From contig NC_088326.1 in the NCBI RefSeq assembly GCF_910592395.1, forward strand, positions 10,049,001-10,113,000: a stretch of 64,000 nt of DNA, read 5' to 3'. The notes under the pieces are model-generated. The model saw nothing but the letters and a program-made list of their open reading frames with translations, did not search any database and was not told the origin of the DNA. Origin of the DNA: Lineus longissimus (taxonomy: Eukaryota > Nemertea > Pilidiophora > Heteronemertea > Lineidae). Shown here piece by piece: positions 39,768 to 48,761 of the stretch. How positions within the stretch are numbered: position 1 is the stretch's first letter; every line of letters starts with the position of its first letter. Position numbers and translations under genes: made by a program.

Positions 39768-41320
39768 TTCAGCCTAAATACTGTCGAAATGTTAGTTATT
39801 TGGTTTGCAAACATGATAAATTTTAGGCTTTTTTTATTTTGAATGATATTAACTAACACGATTCAGGTCGCTTTTGAAATAGGAACTCCTTTTCCAGATT
39901 TTACGAGGTCGGAAAGATATTCTCTCACAGGTAGTTAACAGGGCCCCGCATCGTGTCATATTCTGGCATTTCTCACAAAAACGCTTATGAAACAATTTAG
40001 AATCATTGGAACTTTCTGAAATTACCTTATGACATCGACAAGATATAGTACTATACTTCTGCAAAGTTAAATGAAAATCGCACCATTGATTTTTTTTTAA
40101 ATCACGAAAATGTATGTACACAAGTGTACTGAGCCATCCAGAGGTATTCCTTCCGTAGCCTGATCTATCTCATACGACATGTGACGGCAGTTATTAAGTT
40201 CCCATGCTGCCTCCCTTGAATTCAATGCAATATCTATTACAAAGAGCATTCATTGATTAACCTAATTGTTGTGATCACTATAAAGCATTCTTAAAATAGG
40301 TCATCCATTTATAGAGAGATGTCAAGCACTTTAGAAATTATCATCGTTTTGACTACGTTACACACAAGCCATAGAGACATGTTTAGACACCAACTGTCCT
40401 ACTTTTTTCCCAATGTCTCGATCCCTCGAACCAAGAGCTGGAAGACATCGCTTCGCGCTCAGGATATAAGCTTATAGACATGATAGAATCAGGACATTTT
40501 TGCCCGATAGGTTTTTTCCATGCGAATAACGTATCCTACAACATGTGCATTGGTGCAAACTTGGACGCAATCAGTATGTGAATGGTTTTATCTTTAGATA
40601 CTCGGAAAAAGCTGACGATAATATGATCGATAGTGCCAACCTATTTTTAATAGAGTGTCCTAAATCTTAGATATTCTCGGTAGGGTGATGCATACATGAA
40701 CCATTGTACGCGAATTCAATTCGCGTTGTTTCAGCTATTCTGATTAAGCAGGTCATTTCACACTATAGTGTGTTGACATACTCCAATTTCACCGGTCCAA
40801 GATCGGTCTTGAATATTCAATAACGCTGGATATCAAGCGTCGTCCAATGCCATTCGTTATTGTTGATCAAAATAGACACCGGGGTGGCCTCAGCAAGTTG
40901 TTCAATGGTCATGACGTCATGCTTTGGCTTGAATATGTTTTGATTTGGTAGCAATGGATCAATCGGTCTTAGCTAGGTGAAACTAGAGTTCAGTCCAGAA
41001 TACAGTTTGATCGGCTCAATGATATCAGTGTACGTGTGTAATTTCATGACAGTGCAGTCCGATTTTCATGTTGTGCCGCGGAGAATAACAATGTCAGATA
41101 TTGGCGCTCATCAGGATTATCTGAAACTTACGTATTGAATGACTGATTCAATATCTTCATTATTTCTTAATGAGTAAAGGTAAGTCTTTCCACTCTTTTT
41201 GTAGGTTTTGCCCGTCTAATGTTATCAAAAGAGAATGCTTGACATGCCTGGGAAATTTCAATGTATATACCATTCGCCGGCTGACCGTCGTTCCAGCAGG
41301 CCTTCGCCCAAAGGTAATGA
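39768..41320. other. Intergenic stretch upstream of the 42001 exon
   Basis: No gene proven. A possible small exon at 41206-41312 (acceptor TTTTTGTAG, ATG at 41232, donor AAAG/GTAATG) would end in phase 1 and so does not join in frame to the exon starting at 42001. It is left unannotated. Confidence 0.35.
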
Positions 41321-41421
41321 TGCCCTAGCATGCTCCGCGTTTTATCAACTCACGGACATCTACCGTCTCGACTACGGTAAATGTCGGTAAAAGCTGATGA
41401 AACGCGGAGCACGCTAGGGCA
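41321..41421. repeat. 101-bp inverted repeat
   Basis: Arms TGCCCTAGCATGCTCCGCG ... and its inverted copy ... CGCGGAGCACGCTAGGGCA match at 26 of 29 outer positions, and pairing continues inward through ACCGT blocks. A fold-back element next to the tandem duplication at 41471. Confidence 0.8.
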
Positions 41422-41470
41422 CTACCACCACCGTTTGGACCATCATCATCATGCCCGTGTTTCCGTGCCA

Positions 41471-41741
41471 ACTGGGGCAGGGCACAGTGTCATTGGTAAA
41501 GATTGGGTCGAATGGCCTCCGGGATGAAACACCTGCAATCTGAACGGAAGCGGTGTCATGGTAACCATCCTATTTGGTAGATACATTTCTATGATGGAGC
41601 ACTACCACCACCTACTGGGGCAGGGCACAGTGTCATCGGTAAAGATTGGGTCGAATGGCCTCCGGGATGAAAGACCTGCAAACTGAACGAAAGAGGTGTC
41701 ATGGTAACCATCCTATTTGGCAGATACATTTCTATGATGGA
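41471..41741 (+). repeat. 128-bp tandem duplication
   Basis: Copies 41471-41598 and 41614-41741 begin ACTGGGGCAGGGCACAGTGT and end ATTTCTATGATGGA, with only a few substitutions. Both are preceded by GCACTACCACCACC, at 41419 and 41599. Recent duplication in the putative intron or upstream region of the 42001 exon. Confidence 0.9.
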
Positions 41742-42000
41742 TTTTGGATGTTAGCGAATAGATACGACGAAAAGAGGGACATCTCATGCGAGGCGTCCTC
41801 CTTTTCGTCGGATCGACCAACGAGTTTTTCAGAGCGCCTCTCCCAACGAAGCAGAATAACTACTACTAAATTTAGCCCTCAGATACACGGAGGTGGTGGA
41901 GGGGGGGGGGGGGGGGGCAGCAAGGCATTGCTCAAACTGCACGTACTATTATTAATGCGAGAAGTGTCATTAAATCTAACTTACTAATAATGTTTTGCAG

Positions 42001-43662
42001 GTACGAGTAGTCGCTGAATGGTTCGAAAAGGTAGTAGACCCGACCGCGACGCAGTACGTGTGTGGGATGAATGTGGATATGAAAGGCCAGGGTTTAGCCA
42101 GAAAGAACGGAGAAATCCACATGGAGATTGACCCAGTGGATGAGGCGAAGCACTTGCGGGCCAAGGAGATATCCAAGGCTTTGGACGGGAAGGACCTAGA
42201 GCTTAGAGCGCTGATGGATACGAGTAGGATGGCGATAGGCCATGCAGAAAGGCATGACATTAATAACATAGCACGTGAAGATGTCGATATGGATGACTAT
42301 TGCTATGATTGTACTGAAAGGTTGGCTCAAATGAAGACAAGGAGTTGTGAAACAAACGGCGAATTGGCGTATTTGGAACCACAGAAAACGGTATTCGGAT
42401 ACAGCTCTTGGGGATATAGTTCAAATGAAGCTGGAGGTTCTAACGCACTGTGTAATAATAAGAGTGGAGAAAAGTTGGCACCGGGGACCGGGAAAAAGTC
42501 AAACAGATCCAAAATCGCGCCCCCTCCAAACGACAGAGCGAGTCGAAGGGTAAGAAAGCTTAAAGAAGAATGGCTGAAAGAAAGTAAAAATGGGAACAAA
42601 GGCAAGGCAGCCAATGGTAAAAAGAGTGAGCATATGGACTTCGTATTAAACGAGAATGGGGAACTTTGTATACGATATAAAGAGAAGGACCCGGGAGGTA
42701 TCGAAACGGGTCATCCCACCGTTGAGAAGTGTTTGGATATAGCAAGAGTATTCGATGCGGAAGCAGGTGATGGAGACTTGGCTGTACTTCGTGAAGGGGC
42801 TTCCGAGAGAACTTTTGAGACACAGCCTAAAGGTGGACCTAAGGAACGTGCGAAGACAGCTCCCGATAAACCAGTAACAATCGCAGACCATTCGCCCACG
42901 CCTGAAGAAATTTCGGAGGCGTTGGGACTCGATGGAGATGATTTGAGTGATGTCGATTTCGATCCAGCAATCAACGAAATCTGGTGCCGAATCTGCTTCA
43001 AATTCGACAGGGCGTCGCGTGCGAGTTACGTATGCTTCGAATGCACAGAGCGCTTCTGCGCAGCCTGTGCATGTCGGCACGAGTGCGGTATCAAGGAACG
43101 TGCTAAACAGAGGCACTGTGACTTTCATATGCACCATGTGTCGCCCCCAAAGGTGATCCAGTGCAACAAGTGCGCTGTTGTAAAGCCACTGGCAAAGCAG
43201 AAAGTTCAGAGTTTTAGCGCGAAGGGCTGGAGAACGGATCGTTTTAAAGGTACAGAAGCTTGCGACAGAAAAATAAAACAACTGCAGGATAAGCAAGTCA
43301 TCCAGTTTTGCAAGAAGAAGTTCAACTTTGACAACACAGAGCACGAGCGCATTCGCGAGCATGATGAATATCTCATGATGCGTGAACGTGAGCGTCAGGA
43401 GATGATGTGCATGCGCGAGCGGGACGAGGCGATGCGCTTGCGCAAGCGTGAGGATATGATACGCATGCGCAACTACCAGATGGAGATGCGCATGCGTGAG
43501 CGAGATGAGGAGATGCGGATGCGCCAATGCGACAGGGCGATTCAAGAGCATGAGAGTCAACTTCAGCAGACGAAGGCAGCGTTGAAGGCCATGGAAGACA
43601 GAAAAGATGCATTGGTTCGCCGAAAGGTGGCGATGATTGTTAAAAAGGAAGATGTCCTATAG
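42001..43662 (+). CDS. 3'-terminal coding exon of an unrecognised zinc-finger/coiled-coil protein (5' part missing)
   Basis: A 553-codon open exon begins after a strong acceptor (TTACTAAT branch-point-like sequence, then TTTTGCAG) and runs to TAG at 43660. There is no ATG at its start, so upstream exons are expected but were not found; the first internal ATG is at 42067. Residues are counted from 42001. Residues 1-320 are hydrophilic with Lys/Arg/Ser-rich parts. Residues 329-391 hold C-x2-C-x12-C-x2-C-x4-C-x2-C, then a later C-x2-C (388-391), the ligand spacing of treble-clef FYVE-related fingers such as those of RIM/rabphilin. Residues about 440-540 are an extreme Met/Arg/Glu repeat (MRERDE-type units), predicted coiled coil. 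The finger could bind protein or lipid; this is inference. Not recognised as any named gene. No transposase or reverse transcriptase motif was seen. Confidence 0.75.
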   Translation, partial: VRVVAEWFEKVVDPTATQYVCGMNVDMKGQGLARKNGEIHMEIDPVDEAKHLRAKEISKALDGKDLELRALMDTSRMAIGHAERHDINNIAREDVDMDDYCYDCTERLAQMKTRSCETNGELAYLEPQKTVFGYSSWGYSSNEAGGSNALCNNKSGEKLAPGTGKKSNRSKIAPPPNDRASRRVRKLKEEWLKESKNGNKGKAANGKKSEHMDFVLNENGELCIRYKEKDPGGIETGHPTVEKCLDIARVFDAEAGDGDLAVLREGASERTFETQPKGGPKERAKTAPDKPVTIADHSPTPEEISEALGLDGDDLSDVDFDPAINEIWCRICFKFDRASRASYVCFECTERFCAACACRHECGIKERAKQRHCDFHMHHVSPPKVIQCNKCAVVKPLAKQKVQSFSAKGWRTDRFKGTEACDRKIKQLQDKQVIQFCKKKFNFDNTEHERIREHDEYLMMRERERQEMMCMRERDEAMRLRKREDMIRMRNYQMEMRMRERDEEMRMRQCDRAIQEHESQLQQTKAALKAMEDRKDALVRRKVAMIVKKEDVL

Positions 43663-43741
43663 GAGATAGATGACTATTCGAAAGCGATAGAAGTGAATGT
43701 ATTGATCAGATCGATCATACAAATGGGAAACGTCATTAATA

Positions 43742-43918
43742 ATGCGCCAAATGCCAGCCAAAAATGAGCCACTGGAATACGCTGGCCTTGGACTGGGGGT
43801 CTTGGGCAAAGAACTCTTGTGGCAAACAAGATCAGTCATAGGCAAGAGGAATCAGTACATGGTCAATGTTGATGAATATCATCACTTCGTAGATCTCATG
43901 CAATTCTTTATAAGATAG
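43742..43918 (+). CDS. Possible frameshifted continuation or small downstream frame
   Basis: A 58-codon frame starting at ATG 43742 reads like real protein (for example EYAGLGLGVLGKELLWQ and NVDEYHHFVDLMQ) and lies 80 bases past the stop of the 42001-43662 exon, one frame shifted. It may be a former C-terminus cut off by a stop and frameshift, part of the 3' UTR, or chance. No homologue was recognised. Confidence 0.25.
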   Translation: MRQMPAKNEPLEYAGLGLGVLGKELLWQTRSVIGKRNQYMVNVDEYHHFVDLMQFFIR

Positions 43919-45078
43919 AGTGGACTTCTTGTTATCGTGGGCTCAACGTGGCATATCCCGGTAATCGCGTGAGAAATCGTCACACTGGCGTAGGTATAAA
44001 CTGGTGGCCAGCTTATAATATCCATCTTATTCGCCGCCATACGGATTTTAAACGAACTAATTTTCGGGGCGGAGAGCACGGTCCTTCTGTTGCCCACTTC
44101 CGTTTGCATATCAATTTCGTGTTGTTTTTTTTTGTGAAACGGCTTCAGTCAATTATGCAAAAGTATGTCTTACATGTAAACGAGTATTCTAGTTTAGGTT
44201 GTTAAAGACACTCTATGCAACACTTCAAAAGATACCATAGAATTTGCGTTTCTAAATTACATCTTTGTCAGTGATGTTCGTTCCTGTTCGTTAGTAGGTT
44301 TTACTTCATTCACACGAGGTAGGACGGTGTCGAATTAACCAACCAATTTGACGTGTTTATCATACAAAATTCCCTTGCAACCTTTGGAGAGGCATTATTG
44401 CACAGGGGGAGGGGGTTGCTAGGAGAAATCCCTGTAAAATGTACAAATTTATGTGTGTATTGATTTCTACTCATCGTTATTTCGCGGAACGTACCCCAGC
44501 ACTTATTGGACCGACCAACAAATGAAGGTTTAGTGTGTGTCTTTAATATTGTAAATACATGTATTATGGTATACGTTCCTATAATGATGATGCACCCAAT
44601 GATTAAATCAAGTATTACCTCACCCTCTGTATACTCTCAGCAATCCCCCCTGAGCCTACTTTCATCCGCGGTAACATTTATAGTTGCCAGATCGATCGTC
44701 ATCGCATAAAACTGATCGTGTTATTATTGAAAGTATACGTACTCATCGAAATAAAATATCGCGCAATAAGGGCGGCTGGTTTTATCGTTGTGATGAATTA
44801 TCTTGCTGTTCACTGAGGGACTGAGTTTTGCTGAAAATCTGTTGTTCAGGTATTCTAATAATCAAAAATATTATCAACATTAAGAACAGTTGATAGGTGT
44901 GCATATCCACTGAGGAATGATTTGACGTTCATTAACATAGGCAAATGGTGTGTTTTACTATTTTGTAAAATAAATAGTTTTTTAATTCATGCATTTATTT
45001 ATTAATTTATTCATGAATTAATTCAACCCCTCTCTTTTCCTTAATTAGCGCAAAAGCCCAATAAGGTATGCACAACAA
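43919..45078. other. Intergenic stretch
   Basis: No gene supported between the 42001 exon and the end of the minus-strand peptide gene. Confidence 0.4.
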
Positions 45079-45098
45079 GTAGAAACTATATATACGCA

Positions 45099-45104
45099 TT
45101 TATT
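45099..45104 (-). promoter_or_regulatory. Polyadenylation signal AATAAA of the minus-strand peptide gene
   Basis: AATAAA on the minus strand, 136 bases past the stop codon at 45240-45242. It would define a 3' UTR of about 150-160 bases. Confidence 0.55.
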
Positions 45105-45239
45105 TTCTTGGAGAAGTCGATTTACAAGAAACGAAGTAAAAGGGGACGCATTAAACAAATTTGTTGATTTCTGTATCACTTGGAAGGATTCGAAGCATCC
45201 CTTGGAATCCTTGTGGCATCCGGATCCGAGGGTCCATCT

Positions 45240-45331
45240 TTAGACGAAGTGACTGCCGCATGCCGGCCAATCCGTACACCAGTGCGACACTCGTAAAGTC
45301 CCCCTTGTTCCTGATGACCCCGGGATAAATT
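45240..45331 (-). CDS. Gene A last coding exon
   Basis: The acceptor ACATTTTTCAG is followed by 30 codons including the stop (TAA at 45242-45240). It encodes a Gly/Ser/Arg loop, then WCTDWPAC. Another frame of this exon is open for longer but does not fit the phase of the upstream exons. Confidence 0.65.
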
Positions 45332-46652
45332 CTGAAAAATGTTTAAAACTATATAATCGACAGTGAATGTATACAGGAGAGGGTAGTTAAAAACAAGTTG
45401 AAAAAACTAACTTGGGATGAGGCCGAATAAACCTAACCCCAAGTCATGCATCAAGTTAGTGAGTAACTGTTTTAAGATCACGTGGCCGCTCCAGGTCTCA
45501 TAATAATATCATTCTATGAGATGTTTGGCGGATATTTTGTTTTGTGTAACTACTAGGTTATATAAGGGGAAAATAACGCCATGAACTTACCGCATTGGCA
45601 ATCTTCCACGAATTTAGCTGAAGATGATAATTGGCAACAGTGAATTTATATTTCATAAACGAAAAAAAGTCAAACATTTCAGAACTCGCCATCAAAAGAA
45701 AATTGCAGTCATATCACAGCTACGGAGATTTCTAGGCCAGTTAAAAAGAAGTTCCAAGACCAGAAATTATGATAAAGATTTCAATATGATTCTTGGTTAA
45801 GATCAAATTCAGTTTGGTGTCGATGGAAATGCTAATTTCTAGAAGATTCTTTTAAGCCTTAGTATCCTTGTAAAGATTGTAAATGTTCTAATGTAAAGTT
45901 TGCTGATACATGTAGATAAGAAAATAAATAGGATCTTTAGAATCATACATTTTTTTCAGGATTCCGATCAAGACTTGTACGATTCTCAGTTGCAAGTAAT
46001 GCACACGTTCTTGTACACGTTTTTGATACGAAAATTAATATTGCGTATTTATTCGAAAACATCTAAATTTATAATGAACCGAAGTTTACCGTGTAAATGC
46101 ACTATGCGCCTACGTAGCCTCGTTTTGAATTCAGCGGTTATGGTCGCTTGGGTTGGTGGAAGCAATCAAAAAGTATCTAAAACCATATCATTCGTCATCT
46201 AATTTGAGATTTTTTAAGATAGAAATTGATATCTCACTGTCGAAATTGATTGTCTCACCAAACCCGCTCGGGTGGAGCTAAAAAGTTGGCAAAAACCTCG
46301 GCTAGGCCTCGGTTTTGGTCAACATTTTAGCTCCATCCTCGCGGTTTTAGTGCGACAACCAGTACCTCCAGTTCGTTATCAATTCCTTAAAACAAGTATA
46401 ATACATTCTGTAACAAGATTCGTGTATATTTCTAGTTACTGTAAATAACGAACACATTTTTGTAGAGAATGCATGTTTATGATACGAAAATGAATGATGT
46501 CTTTTTTTCATTTTTATAAGAATCATATCGGGATCTTCGCTTTCTAATATACTTTGAAATGTGAACTTACGACGGCACGTTGAGGAGCAAGCCTGACTGT
46601 TTGCCCAGCCGCACAAGGCAAACAACACACCGATTATTAGGATGACTCTCAT
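45240..46652 (-). CDS. Secreted six-cysteine peptide, CxC/CxxWPxC type (gene A)
   Basis: Coding exons on the minus strand are 46652-46571, 45617-45591 (27-nt microexon) and 45331-45240, all introns in phase 1, giving 66 residues. Residues 1-20 are a signal peptide (MRVILIIGVLFALCGWANSQ). The mature part, about 46 residues, has six Cys: CSSTC, then PKFVEDCQC (spanning the microexon), then WCTDWPAC near the C-terminus. The acceptor lies immediately before ATG, and a leader exon with TATA box lies upstream. Gene B on the opposite strand has the same exon plan and the same PK[FY]VxxCxC and CxxWPxC motifs, which is the main support for the splicing. A secreted, disulphide-bonded peptide is inferred; function is unknown and no named family was recognised. 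The first coding intron holds a fold-back element (46221-46386). Confidence 0.7.
45591..45617 (-). CDS. Gene A microexon (27 nt)
   Basis: Acceptor CATCTTCAG and donor GCG/GTAAGT. It encodes PKFVEDCQC in combination with its neighbours. It is the counterpart of the 33-nt microexon of gene B at 51715-51747. Confidence 0.65.
46221..46386. repeat. Fold-back element, family of 47767-47914, in gene A intron
   Basis: Arms contain CTCGGGTGGAGCTAAAA on the left and the inverted TTTTAGCTCCATCCTCG on the right, plus GAAATTGAT and ATCAATTCC at the ends. The sequence at the loop is shared with the element at 47767-47914. Confidence 0.7.
46571..46652 (-). CDS. Gene A exon 2: signal peptide and first Cys pair
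   Basis: 82 bases. The acceptor TTTTATTACAG abuts ATG, and the donor reads C/GTAAGTTC. It encodes the signal peptide and CSSTC, ending in phase 1. Confidence 0.7.
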
Positions 46653-46874
46653 CTGTAATAAAAAAAAGTACAAACAAATATAAATATTTAATTGTTACAT
46701 GTACGTAAATTAAACAGCACATGATAATTGGTGTGTATAAAGTAGACATGGGTAGTAGAACCCAGATGGCAAGTTATCTTAATTTCAGAAAAATTGCACA
46801 GATTGGTCACTTTGTGAAATCATCGACAAAGTGTCCACAACCAATATTAATAACAAAAATCACGAGCAACCTAC

Positions 46875-46905
46875 CTCGAATTCGCTTTCACTTAAGATGG
46901 TTGTT
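46875..46905 (-). other. Gene A leader exon (5' UTR, start approximate)
   Basis: It ends at the donor TTCGAG/GTAGGT (exon edge 46875). The start is placed about 30 bases downstream of the TATA box by convention. Non-coding. Confidence 0.5.
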
Positions 46906-46928
46906 TGGTGACTAGGCATCCCGTTACT

Positions 46929-46936
46929 CTTATATA
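46929..46936 (-). promoter_or_regulatory. TATA box of gene A
   Basis: TATATAAG on the minus strand, 54 bases before the leader-exon donor. Spacing from TATA to donor closely parallels gene B (about 61 versus 55 bases counted from the start of the TATA box). Confidence 0.6.
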
Positions 46937-48028
46937 CCTCATACCCTGTGCCAATAATTGAATTTGATTGCCGATTCGCGTGGGGTCACGAATCAAGAAG
47001 TCGATATAGCAATATAATTTTAATCTAAGTTAATGCGCCTCAAAATGCTACAATTAATCATCATATACTTTGTTATTCTTTGAGATAACGATGTTTATCC
47101 GGTTTTTGTAACAAGAGCCCATGAGTATAAAAGTTAAATTATCGGAATTTGTTGAAATTCGCCTTTGGCAAGTTGTCATCCTGTTGATCGCGTGATGGAT
47201 TTTAGATAAATATTTATTACCGAGAGTCCTGTGCGTGTTGGTTTGTAGGCGAGGTAAATCATAATTCTAAAGTACCTTGGTACCGTAAAGTCAACTTTTA
47301 AATGGAAAATGCATAAGCCTCGTTCTGAGAGTGGAGTGTTTTGGACACGCAACCAAGTTCCCTCGGGTTGCATTAAAATGTGGAAACCATGCACACGTCA
47401 CGTCAATGGAATTTCAGCTCACTTCAGAAGTTTGAGGCTCTCAAAACACTGCTTCAAACACAAATCAGCCAAGGAAGCATCAACCACCCTAAGTTTTTTA
47501 ATGAGCACTACACATATTTGCCGAGAAAAACGCTCCAAATAGCCCATTTGCGCGGATTTTAGCATCACTTGAGCGAGCCGATGCGGATTTCCTATGCGCG
47601 CTGTACAAAATGTACATGTCTCATTTTCTGTAACGTTGCCGTAACATAATGTAAACAACGGCGCTACCGGCGCTCCGGGCCGGCGATGGATGGAATTTGC
47701 CAAATTCGCACATATCCAAGTTATTTTCGTGGCCTATCTTTTTAAGTTTGAGGTATTTTAGAATAGAAATTGAACCCTCGGCTTCGGACCTTGGTTGAGT
47801 TACCAAGACACTCTCGGGTGGAGCTAAAATTTCGTCCAAACCCGAGCCGATTTTTAGCTCCACCCTCGAGTGTCTTGGTAACTCAACCAAGGTCCTCCGC
47901 CTCGGGTTCAATTCCTTAACTCTAGAAATTATTCTGATGGGACTGATTTACTCAGACCAGATAACAAGACATTGAATAAATGTTTGATAATTATGATACA
48001 TCTTTGATTAGGCATACTAAATAATTGG
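46937..48028. promoter_or_regulatory. Shared divergent intergenic region of genes A and B
   Basis: About 1.1 kb between two outward-facing TATA boxes. It contains a fold-back element at 47767-47914. Short open frames here are not supported. Any common control of the pair would lie here; this is inference. Confidence 0.4.
47767..47914. repeat. Fold-back element in the divergent promoter region
   Basis: The outer arms ATTGAACCC...GG and CC...GGGTTCAAT pair inverted, followed by ACCTTGGTTGAGTTACCAAG, ACACTC and GGGTGGAGCTAAAA in both arms, around a short loop. Related to 46221-46386. Confidence 0.85.
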
Positions 48029-48035
48029 TATAAAA
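48029..48035 (+). promoter_or_regulatory. TATA box of gene B
   Basis: TATAAAA, about 30 bases before the expected start of a short leader exon that ends at 48084. Confidence 0.6.
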
Positions 48036-48058
48036 TTGAGAGTTTGCAACGAACATCA

Positions 48059-48084
48059 CAGTCGAATGGCTTTCAGAAATCAAG
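48059..48084 (+). other. Gene B leader exon (5' UTR, start approximate)
   Basis: It ends at the donor ATCAAG/GTAAGA. Non-coding for the annotated product; the ATG that begins the protein is the first base of the next exon. Confidence 0.5.
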
Positions 48085-48478
48085 GTAAGAGATATTTCAT
48101 ACTGAGCGATCTTTTCAGCTTACTTCAGGTATTAGCTTGGCTCACAGAACAATAGGCCCAGTCTTGGGAGGACCTGAATTGTTCGAATTTGGTGTAAACG
48201 TAATGATTACGTTGTCGTTACCAATATACAGGCATAAATAAGAACAGAAATAAAAGAATCGGGGACGATTTGATCCCGAGAACTGGATGTAAAGCAACAC
48301 GTTAAAGGTGGAGATAATTTTTTACCAAAACCTAGGAGTCATTCTAGCAAGGTAACGATGTCGTCGCTAAACCAGTGTCACCAACCCAAACTCCATTTTT
48401 CAAAATTTAGGACAGGGACTAAACGTTGCTTTGTAGAATGCGTGTAGTATTCGGATAACAGGATTCTTTGTTTTCCAG

Positions 48479-48761
48479 ATGAGATATTTAATACTACTAG
48501 GTTTTGTTGTCGCTGGCCTCACAACTACCATGGCAGGCTCTAAACATGGTAGTGGCCAAAAAAGTGGCAGCGGTAGTTCACAGTCAACGGCGACAACAAC
48601 TCAGACAACAACAACGATTCCGACAACAACAACGATCCCGACAACAACAACGATACCGACAACAACAACGATACCGACAACAACAACGATCCCGACAACA
48701 ACAACAACGGCGACGGCATCAACAACATCAACAGCGATCCCAGGACCAACAACCACCCCTG
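48479..48761 (+). CDS. Gene B exon 2: signal peptide and Thr-rich domain
   Basis: 283 bases, 94 codons plus one base, donor CCTG/GTGAGT. It encodes the signal peptide and the mucin-like repeat. Confidence 0.8.

Noticed and set aside
41206-41312. Possible first coding exon before the 42001 exon
   Set aside because: Ends in phase 1, whereas the 42001 exon is open only when entered in phase 0; joining gives a stop at once.
42646-43560. 304-codon frame on the minus strand
   Set aside because: Shadow of the plus-strand exon: its His/Leu/Ala repeats are the complement of the Met/Arg/Glu coiled-coil codons.
45151-45331. Alternative, longer open frame through the gene A last exon (about 59 codons)
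   Set aside because: It does not match the phase-1 end of the microexon and lacks the WPxC motif shared with gene B; the shorter frame fits both.
47309-47703. Overlapping frames in the divergent promoter region
   Set aside because: Short, overlapping on both strands, no splice or domain support.
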